Source: Hawksworthiomyces lignivorus
Taxonomy: Eukaryota > Ascomycota > Sordariomycetes > Ophiostomatales > Ophiostomataceae
Direction of reading: 5' to 3'
NCBI GenBank assembly: GCA_002917075.1
Contig: NTMA01000073.1
Coordinates: 1 to 64,000, forward strand
DNA: 64,000 nt
Part shown: positions 1-10,036 of the stretch, in pieces
Numbering within the stretch: the first letter of the stretch is position 1
Layout: each line of letters opens with the position of its first letter
Position numbers and translations under genes: made by a program
The notes under the pieces: generated by a model
What the model was told of the DNA's origin: nothing
The model's input: the letters and a program-made list of their open reading frames with translations, nothing else
Database searches by the model: none

Positions 1-123
1 GTAGCCGCGGAGGAAGAGGCGGCGGGCGGGGCAGAGGAGGAGGAGGAGGAGACTGAAGAGGACGAGGGAGGCTGGGTCGGTTTGCACCGGGAGGCTGTAG
101 CAGCGCCGGCCCAAAGGAGATGA
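1..123 (+). CDS. C-terminal end of an unidentified gene (partial, cut by window edge)
   Basis: Frame 1 is open from the first base for 40 codons and ends at TGA 121-123. The peptide is very acidic, with a run of glutamates followed by a Gly/Ala/Arg-rich tail, and its codons are GC-rich at third positions like the real genes of this window. No domain is visible, so function cannot be assigned. It could also be a chance open frame in a GAG-rich repeat, because only 40 codons are present. Confidence 0.4.
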   Translation, partial: VAAEEEAAGGAEEEEEETEEDEGGWVGLHREAVAAPAQRR

Positions 124-948
124 GCAGCCAACAGAACAGACGCCTTCATTTTGCAAGTGCGCGCTTCTCTGACCTTGAGTGTCGAAAAGCACAAAAAGAT
201 CTAGCCGTACCCTGGAGAAAGGAATTACATCGACGAGCGATGAGGACGAGCAAGTTCAAGCAGAGAAGGCAACGGAGTCGGAATGGGCCATGAGCTTTGC
301 TTTATACGACTACACAACGAAAAGAAATGACTCTGCCAGTCTACGCACACGCTGAGTATAATGGACCCTTCAGCTAGTGGGTTGCTTTAAAATTTTGAAT
401 TTTTGTTTTCTATGGGTTCATCAAAACCGAAAAGCGCCACCTCAACTTGATACCAAAATAGGACATCTCTCCCCTTTTCTCATGTACTTCCAGCCACTGG
501 CCGCCCTTGCGCTACACAGATCAGGGACATGGCTGAATCAATCGACCAATAGCGCCAAGACAAGATCAATAACAATGCTCCGCTTGGGGCACACGCAGAA
601 GCCGCTTTGCTTCTTTTTCGCTCCCAGTATTCAGTGCTTTGTATTGCATCTCATTCCAGGGCGCTTGTTCTCCGACAAAAATAAGCCATGTCTATTGTTT
701 CCGCTAGGCCTTCCTCCCATCTCTTACGTGTACAGGCTGGGAAAACGTGTAATACGGAGTATAGAGCTTATTGCTCCAGCTCCCGCTGCCGCTCTTGCTC
801 CACCTCATTATCCATATTGAGCAGCGTGTGCATTACTCCACACATGATGGAATCTTATGAAATTACGCCGTAAAGGGTCAAAATATTATCAAGATTGTAC
901 ATGACAACCTTACGTCCTCCCTCGGCGGTCTCGTCTTTCACCTTAGTG
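124..948. other. Intergenic, convergent 3' ends
   Basis: Spacer between the end of the partial + strand gene and the 3' end of the - strand NACHT-ankyrin gene. A 147-codon open frame at 377-820 has mixed composition, no domain and no coding-like third-position bias, and is not called as a gene. Confidence 0.5.
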
Positions 949-3900
949 TTAACGCCGCGCACTATACAATTCTAACAATTCAATAATAGCCTTGTGCTCT
1001 TTGTCGGCGCCATATGAAAGTGGTGTCCGGCCACTCTTGTCCTTTGCCCCAACGTCAACACCTCCCTTCTCAAGTAGCAGCCGCACAACGGCCTCGTGCC
1101 CTTCGCCGGCAGCATACGACAACGGTGTCCGGCCTTTATTACTCTTTACCGCGACGTCAGCGCCCTTATCAAGTAGTAGCTGTACAACGGCCTCGTGCCC
1201 ATTTCTGGCGGCATACGACAACGACGTCCGGCCTTTGCGACTCTTTGCCGCGACGTCAACGTTTTTCTCAAGTAATAGCCGCACAACGGCCTCGTGCCCT
1301 TGCTCCGCGGCATACGATAACGACGTCCGGCTATTATTACTCTTTGTCGTGATGTCAGCGCCCTTCTCAAGTAACAGCTCCACAACGGCCTCGTACCCTT
1401 CGCCGGCAGCATACGACAGTGGCGTCCGGCCTTTATTACTTTTTACCGCGACGTTAGCGCCCTTCTCAAGTAGTAGCTGCACAACGGCCTCGTGCCCTTG
1501 TTCTGCGGCATATGACAACGACGTCTGGCCATCGTTATCCTTCGTTTCTGTATAGGCGCCTTTCTCAAGCAGCAGTTGTATAACGGCCTCCTGTCCGTAT
1601 TGGGCAGCAGCCTGCAGCGGTGTCTGACCATAGTCATCTTTTGCCTCCACGCCAGCGCCCTTCTCAAGTAGCAGCCGCACAACGGCCTCGTGCCCTTCGC
1701 TGGCAGCATACGACAACGGCGTCCGGCCATCATCGTCCTTCGCCTCGACGTCAGCGCCGCCCTTCTCAAGTAGCAGCCGCACAACGGCCTCGTGCCCTTG
1801 TTCTGCGGCATACGACAACGACGTCTGGCCATCGTTATCCTTCGTTTCTGTATAGGCGCCCTTCTCAAGCAGCAGTTGTATAACGGCCTCCTGTCTGTAT
1901 TGGGTAGCAGCCTGCAGCGGTGTCTGACCATAGTCATCTTTTGCCTCCACGCCAGCGCCCTTCTCAAGTAACAGTCGCACAACGGCCTCGTGCCCTCTGT
2001 TGGCTGCATACGACAACGGTGTCCGCCCATCATCGTTCTTCGTCTCGACGTCAGCGCCGCCCTTCTCAAGTAGCAGTCGCACAATGGTCTCGTGCCCTTC
2101 GCTGGCAGCATACGACAACGGCGTCCGGCCATTGCTCTCCTTCGCTTCAATATCGGCGCCATTCTTGAGTAGTACCCTGGCAACAGAATTGAGTCCAAAA
2201 TATGATGCTACTGTAAGACTCGTAAAATACTTGAGATTTAACCACGCTGTCGTCTCACAATAGATTTCGGACCATATTGAATGGCTCTTCGAATTTGAAT
2301 CACAAATTCTCACGGCAAGGGGTACTATAGCGGCGCCATCGTCGATGTCGGCCTCGTGGAAATGAAAGCCCCAATTTTTGGCCGAATAATCCAAGAAGGC
2401 GAGGCCATCGTTGCAGCTGGTGCAGGAGTTGCCGGAGTTGACGCTGTTAAGATACAACACACAGAGCTCGGCAAGAACAGTCTGCGCATGGCGGGTGGTG
2501 ATGGAGCCTTGCCACCGCAACGCAGACGAAACAGCTGCAGACATTGGCAAATAGGTAAGGAACTCCCGAGCAGTTTGATGAAGGAAGTAGATCCTGTTCT
2601 GATAAATGGAAACGAACAATCCACACCAAGATCTGAGACGTAATTTGAAATCTTCTTCTTCCTCCAAGTCAAGGTCGTCAACAGACTGCGATTTGTTGTC
2701 TATGTTCACGGCAACGTTCATTTCCGAGAGCGTTAATGGCCGACGTGCTGCCAAGATAATACTCAAGACTTTCCGGACCATCGGGTCTTCCTTCGACTTG
2801 TTCAATATCTGCTCGTATACCTGGTTGACACTCTGCGGCAGAGTTTCAATGGCTTTCTCGACTCCCTTTGATGTCTTCTTGAAGCCTGCGTTCAAATAAT
2901 CGAACACAAGGTATACCCAGAGGTATGTACGATGCTGAATTGCGAGCAGTCTCTCAGACAGATCGCACGTGAGTTGGTCTGAAAGCTTTTGTTCTCTCGC
3001 CAGCCGTTCGACTCGGTATTTGATGACGCGGTTTATTTCTTGACTGATCGTTTCCGACTCTTCCTCCCCGGGTATGCGAATACGTGGAAAAGCGTCCAAC
3101 AGACCCTGGAACTTGGATATGATCTGGTCATACGGGCGACTTGTAAGAAGGTACTTTAATTTTCCAAAGCTCGACTGGCCGTTCCGGAACTGGCTTTCCA
3201 CATTTCGTACTAAGTCCTCAAACTCTTGCTCATCGCATTCATCTAGCGCATCTAGAACTATGATTACAGTTCCGGTCCGCTGATCTTGCACGGCATTTCC
3301 AAGGATAGTCCAGAGTGAGCTTGTCGAATGGATCAGGCCTGGCCCCTCTTTCTGGAATGGCCCCATGGCATGTTCAATCAGGGACGGCTTCTTGGAGAAG
3401 AGCTGGTGGAGCAGAGCACAAAGCGCTTTGCGGACAGTGTTCTGATCTTGGTCTTTGAAGAAGAAGTAGCAGATGGTCGCCGATCGCGGTAGCTCAGAGT
3501 CGATTAGGTACTTGGCCAAGACCGACTTTCCACATCCGGGGTCTGCCGAGACAAGCAGCGGCCCCGACTCCTGTTTCAACCACTGCTCGAAGCGGGCATG
3601 TCGGAGGAACCACTGGCATGTGCCTTCTACTCGGTCTTCTACGCGATCCTTGTACCATTCATATGTGGCATCCTTGTTGCTGTCTGTGAGACGGAACAGC
3701 TGAAGACACGCTTCTTGCTTGTCGGACAGCTTCTGATTAGCTGCCTCATTCTGAAGCTTGAGCTGCTTCTTTGCAATATCCCGCTGCTCTTCTACAACTC
3801 GCAGCTGCTGTTCGGAAACAGACAGGAGCTTTTGCATAGCTCCAAGAGATTTTCTGCTCGTCTGGTTCAGAAACTCAAGCTCTTGTCTGGACACAAGCTG

Positions 3901-4935
3901 GTTTATCTGAGTCAGATTCCCAGCGACCGTCACTTCAAGTCCTTCAATCGTGTCTCTCAACTGCTTCCAATCTCTTGGCATGAACACATCCTTAATATAG
4001 GTGTTGACAAAGCTGTGGTAGAATCGTAGCACACTCCGGATCTGAAACTCGAGAATATGCCGATAGAGGTCCACAATCTGGCTTTCGGCTTCTGCCATTA
4101 AACCTCTGGCGACACCATGATTCTGGCCCAGCCGCCGTAGCAGAGGCTCAAGCGCGACGTAGTAGCGCATTCGGGTAGTAACATATGTGAATCCGTCGCG
4201 GTTGGCGTCTTCTGTAGTCTTGGGGTTTGTGAGGAGTGGGAGAATGATGCAGACACCGGCCCACGCCAAGGACGCCTCTGGTGAAGCCTTCACAGCTTCA
4301 CCAACCCAGTCTTTTGCCCACAGCACGAAGCCTGCGGCCTGTGCAATTTGATCCGTCAGGTCAAATTCATGGCCGGCGATAGTGTATCTCGGTTTCTTCT
4401 CTTCCATTCGTCGTAAGCCTTGTGCTATTACGGTGTCTAATTGGGCTTGGCGAGATTGTGTGTCGGGGCTGTGGATTGCGTCGTGTGGTGGCATGACCTG
4501 CACAAGAGAACCGGTATTTGATGCGGAATCTGTAAATTAGTCAACGGGTCCAATGGCTATGGCTTCAAGTCGTGAGTGATGCGTACTCGCCATCTGCTCC
4601 TCGTCCGAGAGCAGATTCTCATAGTCCTCTACTAGCTTCATCTCTTTGATTTTGAGGGCATCGTATGCGCAATCCCACAGCGACTGGACCGTGGACGACT
4701 CTTTGCGATTGACAGGATCAGCCAGGTCATCTCTAGAGCGCTCTTGTTGGACTTCGCTGCTGCCCCTGGCGGAGGAGGCAACCGATCTGACATCTGACCG
4801 TGCTTGTCCACCTATTCTACCCAGCCATTTTTGCAGTCTTTGCGGTTCTTTCTTAAGGCCTACTCTGGTCTTTGAGCCTGAGGACCCAGCTCTCTGAGCT
4901 GGTTCCTGCTCGTTAAGACGCTTGAAGAACCCCAT
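949..4935 (-). CDS. NACHT-ankyrin NLR-like receptor (two exons, 1309 aa)
   Basis: STAND P-loop NTPase of the fungal NLR type, expected to act as a cytoplasmic sensor in heterokaryon incompatibility or innate immunity. Exon 1 is 4935-4587 and exon 2 is 4529-949. The 57-bp intron (4586-4530) has a GTACGC donor, a TTTACAG acceptor and GACTAAT just upstream, and splicing restores frame. Residues about 86-400 look like the fungal NACHT-associated N-terminal domain (LWDCAYDALK motif near residue 86). The P-loop DPGCGKS is near 446 and Walker B VLDALDE near 541. About 13 ankyrin repeats of 33-34 residues fill roughly 902-1309, ending at the stop. The repeats are nearly identical at DNA level and include a duplicated three-repeat block. 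A dead transposon lies 395 bp upstream. The ligand is unknown. Confidence 0.88.
992..2170 (-). repeat. Near-identical ankyrin-repeat array within the NLR gene
   Basis: About a dozen 99-102 bp units encode consecutive ankyrin repeats. A block of three repeats recurs at a spacing of 300 bp: the segment around 1486-1740 is almost base-for-base the one around 1786-2040. This points to a recent internal duplication or gene conversion. The array begins one unit before the stop codon, so copy-number change would alter only the sensor end of the protein. Confidence 0.85.
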
Positions 4936-5330
4936 GGTCGGTTAACAGATGTCCTTTTCTGGAACATTGCTCCATGACATCGTGCGGCTGAACTAGAAAA
5001 CTAGTCCTATATGTATGCCCAATGAAAAAGACGGAAGGTGCCTTACGGCAATTGGACGAGGGAAATGAGGCAGCAATTGTGCAGCACACCCACAGTTGTA
5101 TCGGCGCTTCAGCTGTGATGGGCTTCGCTCTCACTTTTTACGTATCTATATAATACCGCGTCGCTAACAGGTCCGGATCCTTACGAAATCCACGAAACTA
5201 GCGCATGTGTGATAACAGCGTCAACACAGGATAAAGCTGCAATGAGGTCATCTTAGTGGTTTGCGTGGTAGTGTACCACCGGACAAGGAAAGGGTATATA
5301 TCTGCTAGACGCCGCGAAACAGACACGCTA

Positions 5331-5360
5331 AGTCCCCACCCCCCCTTCCCACCACTAATT
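5331..5360 (+). repeat. Left terminal inverted repeat of the Fot1/pogo element
   Basis: Begins AGTCCCCACC and ends CCACTAATT. It is the reverse complement of 7540-7570 except for one C in the central run. Confidence 0.9.
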
Positions 5361-5450
5361 CTTACACAACTCCCTCCACATACACGAAAACTAAAACGCG
5401 TCAAAGATCAGTCAAAATATCACCAATGAAGCTAATTTTTAGTCTCTACA

Positions 5451-6605
5451 ATGGCCTCTACTGAATACACGGAATACGACATAGAAAACGCGAAAATTGG
5501 CTTTGGTCGTGGTGTTAGCCTTCGACAGGCCGCCAAAATCCACTGTATCCCGTATCATACACTACGGGACCGTCTGAACGGTGCCCAAGGGCGCAGAAAG
5601 GCTGCTGAATGGCAGCAGCTGCTTTCGGCGAGGCAGGAGCAAATACTAGTTGACTGGATTACAGTTCAGGCTAGACTACAGCTTGCTCCCACTCACACAC
5701 AAATACTAAACGTTGCAAAGTATCTTCTGGCCGTCGAAGGACGGCCTACAAAGTTGGGAAAATTATGGAAAACTAAGTTTTTTGCTCGTCACCTAGAGAT
5801 TAAGACTATGAGACGTGTTTCTATTGAAAACAACCGAGCTGACGGTGTCTCTGAGTCAAAAATCAGGGACTTTTTCTCTCTCCTTCAAATCTCTGAAGTC
5901 TAAGATATCCCGTCTCAATTTTGGTACAATATAGACGAGATTGGGCTTATAGAAGGGCTTGGTGCAAATGGTCTGATTATAGGGAGGGTAGGGAAAAGTT
6001 TAGAGATTGTTAGAAAATCGAATTCTAGAGTTTAGGTGACTATATTCGAGTACGTCTCTGCTACTGGCCTCGCCCTCTCTCCTTGTGTTATTTTCACCGG
6101 TAATTTAGTACAATAATAATACTTTCCGCCTAGTATTGGGCCTGATTTCAACGGTTGGAAGTTTAGAGCTACGCCTAATGATTGGACAAATAATGATCTT
6201 ACGGTAGATTGGTTGAAAGATACTTTTCTACCGAACACTACCCCAGAAGACTCAACCCAATGGCGGCTGTTGATCTTAGACGACCATGGCAGTCATGTTA
6301 CAGACGATTTTATGTTAAAATATATGTAAAACAAAGTCTGAATGACTGTATTACCTACTTACAACTCTTACGTCACACAGCCATTAGATGTAGGTTGTTT
6401 TTCACCATTAAAATCACGATACCGATTTTATCTCTCCAACCTATGTAAAGAAAACACACGCATCAAGCCTTCCGGTCGCCTACTGCTCTGGAACGCTGCC
6501 CCTCACGATCAGCACTCGGATCGACAACGAATCTCACTACTTTACATCATAGATGATTTCATATTATGGAAACTTGATTTCAGAAGTCTTATACTTTGTA
6601 TATAA
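5451..6605 (+). pseudogene. Transposase of Fot1/pogo (DDE) family, broken by stops
   Basis: Residues 1-150 (5451-5903) are intact and hold an N-terminal Psq-type helix-turn-helix (QAAKIHCIPYHTLRDRL) followed by a CENP-B-type DNA-binding region. The same frame continues past the TAA at 5901-5903 with recognisable catalytic-core pieces: YNIDEIG (first Asp), LILDDHGSH (second Asp) and TQPLDVGCF (third acidic position). At least six in-frame stops interrupt it, near 5901, 6033, 6113-6118, 6328 and 6340. Several would arise from CAA, CAG or CGA by C-to-T change, as repeat-induced point mutation (RIP) would do. Later pieces reach about 7120. Members of the family are usually near 500-550 residues, so this is a decayed full-length copy. 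Confidence 0.85.
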
Positions 6606-7206
6606 AAGATTCTAAAATGGATAGGTAATTGATCGGAAAGGGATCGGTAAGCTGAAGTCTTTGATCCCAACCCCCTAAAAGAATTGACTATTATTCCCCA
6701 ATCTTGTCACGCATCGTGAGCCACAGGCTATTCCTTTACAACCTACCGAATAAAGACGATATAGGACTAAAAAGAAAACAAATTTTTTTACTGTGTTTAT
6801 TTAAAGTAAGGAAAGATGCTTTCAGTGAAAAAAATATCACAAACGACTAGAAGACGACGGGGTTGTGGCCTATCAACTTACGTAAAGTCTTACTAAATCG
6901 CTTCGTTATCAAAGACTCTTCTACGTCCTCTACACAGCCAAAATCACGTCGAATATACCCTCAAACACCCCGAAGACAGACACGGTCAAAAGACTTAACT
7001 TTCACCACTCCTACGTCAAACAAAGACGTGGTTCGTAATATGCGAGCAGTGGAGGCTGTAGGCCAAATGAATAACTCAGTTCGACGGCTTCTACTAAAGG
7101 CTAACAATGCACCTGGATAGAAAAAACAGTGCTATAGCCTTTCAGGCTAGTCGAATTAGTCAGTTAGAAGACAGTCTGACATCTCAGAAGGCCTCTGTTA
7201 CGATTG

Positions 7207-7284
7207 GTGTGAGGGTTTACCAACTGTGCCAATAATCCAAAAAGATCGTTAATATCAGCACAACGTGCTGATATTCCCTCACAC
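7207..7284. repeat. Small nested inverted-repeat structure (possible MITE or LTR scrap)
   Basis: GTGTGAGGG at 7207-7215 is matched by CCCTCACAC at 7276-7284. Directly inside the right end is a perfect 11-bp stem (7251-7261 with 7265-7275, 3-base loop). The unit is about 78 bp and sits in the non-coding part of the Fot1 element. No clear target duplication is visible, so the class of element is uncertain. Confidence 0.45.
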
Positions 7285-7539
7285 TAGCGTATATTAGGCG
7301 CCTCAGAGGCTCTCTGGCATGTGCATCCTAACAGCCTCCAAGCAGAGGGAAGTCAGGCCTGATCCAAATAAGAGATTCGTGGCTATAGAGGACGTTGTGA
7401 AGGTGAAAGAGCAGCTAGAAAGAGATTTGAGACCACAGGAGACATCTACAGCAGTCACAGAGGGCTTAGTGAACGATTTTGTGTATGTTTTTAACTGAGG
7501 AGGTCCGGAATAATTGAGTGTTGTAGGCAAAGGATTGTA

Positions 7540-7570
7540 AATTAGTGGTGGGAAGGGGGGGGTGGGGACT
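7540..7570 (-). repeat. Right terminal inverted repeat of the Fot1/pogo element
   Basis: Ends GGTGGGGACT immediately before TA (7571-7572). It is the inverted partner of 5331-5360. Confidence 0.9.
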
Positions 7571-8103
7571 TACAGCGCATCTGGCGTCGACACGATAGCT
7601 AGATATTCTCGTAGAGCGCTAGAGACTTTTCTGATCACCTAAGACGTCACAGCGCCTTTGCTGGACTTTCTCTTTACACGCGTCTATACAGAGTTCAAAG
7701 GCTCCCACCAATTAGTGTGCGTCTCCTGGCGTAGGCCGTCGCATGGGCGCCCCTGGAGGCAAGCTTTAAGGCGAAAGAACCACAACCATCCCAACATGCT
7801 CGAACGGTAGGGAAGCCCTGCGGCAACAGGCCTGTGTGCCAAAGATATAGCCATTACAGAAGGCATCGCTGGTATCGCAGGTGTCTTTGGGGATTTTAGC
7901 GACTTTTGGCAACGGCAGATCCTTTGGCGGGGTTACCGTCACGTGTCTTGGCGACAAAGTTGCGTAATTGCTTGTCGCGGCAAGCACCGCTAAGAGGCTT
8001 TCTCGTGACGGAGAGAGTGGCAGCGAGGTTCTCTAGGCAGATCTGCTGGTATATGCAAAACGCCCGCATTTAGCTTGCTTCTTCCTCCGTAGAGAAAAAA
8101 AAA
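7571..8103. other. Upstream region of rev7
   Basis: Non-coding spacer between the transposon and rev7. Short open frames on the - strand here lack domains and coding bias. An A run directly precedes the rev7 ATG. Confidence 0.5.
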
Positions 8104-9567
8104 ATGGCCTCGCTCTCGCTGGACGACGCCGCCCGCCTCTACGGCACCCTGCACCACTTCTTTGAAGTCGCCGTCCACGTCCTTCTGTATCACCGCGGCC
8201 TGTACCCGGCGCGGTCCTTTGCCGCCGCTGCAGCCTTTGACGTTGCCGTCTACCAGAACCGCCACCCTGCCGTGTGCGCATGGGTGCGCGACGCGGTTGA
8301 CCAAGTAATGGTGCAGCTGGCCGGGGGTGGCAGCGGCAGCAGCGCTGCTGTTGAAAGCGGCAGCCGCCGTGGCACGACAGGCACCGGTAAGAGCGGAGTG
8401 CCTACGCCAGCAGAGCCGGTTACTACACGCGTTGACGCAATTGTGTTCGTCGTGCACGCGCCGTTCGAGACGGCGACGCCCGACTTTCTCGACGATGACG
8501 ACGACGAAGACGTCGACGTGGACGCAGACGGGGACGATGACGAGGGCCGCGATAGGCGCCGAGACCGCCGCCGCCGCCTGTCGCCGCCCGACCTGCCGCC
8601 CGGCGCCGTGCTCGAGCGCTGGGTTTTTGACGTGCGCCACCTGCCCCGCGGCTGGCCCGGCGGCGCCGACGCGCTGCGCAAGGCGTGGCGCGCGCGGGCC
8701 CGGCGCACCGAGGCAGACGAGCGGCGGGCCCGGCGCCAGCAGCAGCAGCGCCAGAAGCGCCAGCAGCAGCAGCAGCAGCGGCGGCAGCAGAGCCCGCAGA
8801 AGAGGGGAAGCGGCGGCGTGGAGTCCGCCGCCGACCACTACGACTACTACGACGAGCAGGACGAGCTGGCCCAGGCCGAGTCGGAGGCGGAGCTGGACAA
8901 GCCGCCGCCGCCGCCAGAAGACGAGTGGGGCTACAACGACGACGGCAACGACTCTAACGGAGACAAGGCCGGCGCCGGCGGTGGCAGCCTCAACTGGGCC
9001 GACCTGCGGCTCCAGCTGCGCGCCGTCGTGCAGCGGCTGGCCCACGCGAGCGCGGAGCTCCGTGCGCTGCCCGAGGGGTGCACGTTCACAATGGCTATCG
9101 AGCTGGGCGACGACGAGGACGAGAGCGGCGAGGCGGCGCGGCGAGGCGCGTGTCCGAAGCTGGACAAGGGAAAGGGGCGAGAGCGGGACATGGGCACGTT
9201 CTGGATGCCCGAGGGCGCTGCCATCCCTGCGACGCAGAGGTGGAAGAGGACCCCTGCCACCTCGACGGGGCCCGCTACCACGACCATCCGGTCGGTCGAC
9301 GCGGCGCCGCTCTTCCTCGAGTGCTGGGTGGAAGAGAGCGCGGTCAAGCGGGGAGCAAATCCCCTGCTACTGCTGGGCGACGACCCCGAGGACATTCTTC
9401 CGCCGCCGCCGCGGGCCTCCTCCTCGCCACCTCTGCCATCATCTTCCGACTCCCCGCTACCACCGGGGCATTCGCCGCCATCTATTGCGTCCTCATATCC
9501 CCAGGAGGATTCGTTCTTGTTTGATACCCCAGGGCCGAGTAAAGGCAAATCTGTCTCGTTTCGTTGA
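8104..9567 (+). CDS. rev7: Rev7/MAD2B-like HORMA protein, DNA polymerase zeta subunit
   Basis: Rev7 bridges Rev3 and Rev1 in error-prone translesion synthesis. The 487-residue single-exon protein begins with the HORMA core: FFEVAVHVLLYHRGLYP near residue 19, VYQNRHPAVCAWVRDAVDQV near 49-70, and LERWVFDVRHLP near 171. It closes the core with the safety-belt segment TIRSVDAAPLFLECWVEE near 396-413. Rev7 orthologues are usually 200-280 residues. The excess comes from an Asp/Glu-rich insert (about 128-160), a Gln/Arg-rich stretch from CAG runs (about 205-240), an acidic linker, and a Pro/Ser-rich tail. The start is the first ATG of the frame and is followed at once by the conserved domain. The gene converges on the RhoGEF gene, with 469 bp between stops. 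Confidence 0.85.
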   Translation: MASLSLDDAARLYGTLHHFFEVAVHVLLYHRGLYPARSFAAAAAFDVAVYQNRHPAVCAWVRDAVDQVMVQLAGGGSGSSAAVESGSRRGTTGTGKSGVPTPAEPVTTRVDAIVFVVHAPFETATPDFLDDDDDEDVDVDADGDDDEGRDRRRDRRRRLSPPDLPPGAVLERWVFDVRHLPRGWPGGADALRKAWRARARRTEADERRARRQQQQRQKRQQQQQQRRQQSPQKRGSGGVESAADHYDYYDEQDELAQAESEAELDKPPPPPEDEWGYNDDGNDSNGDKAGAGGGSLNWADLRLQLRAVVQRLAHASAELRALPEGCTFTMAIELGDDEDESGEAARRGACPKLDKGKGRERDMGTFWMPEGAAIPATQRWKRTPATSTGPATTTIRSVDAAPLFLECWVEESAVKRGANPLLLLGDDPEDILPPPPRASSSPPLPSSSDSPLPPGHSPPSIASSYPQEDSFLFDTPGPSKGKSVSFR

Positions 9568-10036
9568 AATATTTCAATAATATATTCTCTTTCCCAATTG
9601 CAGAAGTGATGCGATGCAGTCTTATAATGAAATGAAAATAGACACCAAAAATGCAAAACAGGTCGGCTGCCAGAGCTCTTGTCTTTCTCAGCTCTTATCT
9701 CACAAAACTCCACGTATTCTTCCCCCCGTCCTTCCTTGCTTTCGCATCCTTTGCCTTCATATCTGTGCCATACTCCGGCCTTAAGCCCTTCCCAAATATA
9801 CACAACTTTCTTCTTTGCAGGGTCAAAGCATCAAATAACCCGATGATAAAGAAGAAAACCGTTTACCACTATTTGGCCCCTAGTTTATGCCTCCAAAACC
9901 AATCTAATACATCTTTCATTTACAAAAATCAACGCCCCTTTCTTCCCTTGCCCAAAATTACAAAACATATCAAAACGGGCGTTACACCGATAGCACGAAA
10001 GCTATGGCGTCAAATCATATTGTACACATCGTCGCA
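9568..10036. other. Convergent intergenic (3' UTRs of rev7 and the RhoGEF gene)
   Basis: A 469-bp AT-richer spacer between two stop codons on opposite strands. No further gene is seen. Confidence 0.6.

Larger units (their letters stand above)
5331..7570 (+). mobile_element. Fot1/pogo-type Tc1-mariner DNA transposon, inactive
   Basis: The element is bounded by about 30-bp terminal inverted repeats at 5331-5360 and 7540-7570. They match apart from one base in a C run (7 versus 8). TA dinucleotides at 5329-5330 and 7571-7572 flank it, the target duplication expected of the Tc1/mariner superfamily. Length is 2240 bp. The single gene inside is broken by stop codons, so the copy cannot supply its own transposase, but the ends look intact and could still be recognised in trans. 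Confidence 0.9.

Noticed and set aside
377..820. 147-codon + strand open frame
   Set aside because: No domain, mixed composition and no coding bias; it lies between convergent gene ends.
992..2170. CRISPR-like regular repeats
   Set aside because: The regular spacing comes from ankyrin codons inside a eukaryotic gene; the intervening units are themselves homologous, not spacers.
992..2263. Open frames on both strands over the ankyrin array
   Set aside because: Out-of-frame or antisense readings of the repeat units.
7990..9803. Long - strand and alternative + strand frames over rev7
   Set aside because: GC-driven shadows of the Rev7 frame, which alone carries HORMA motifs.
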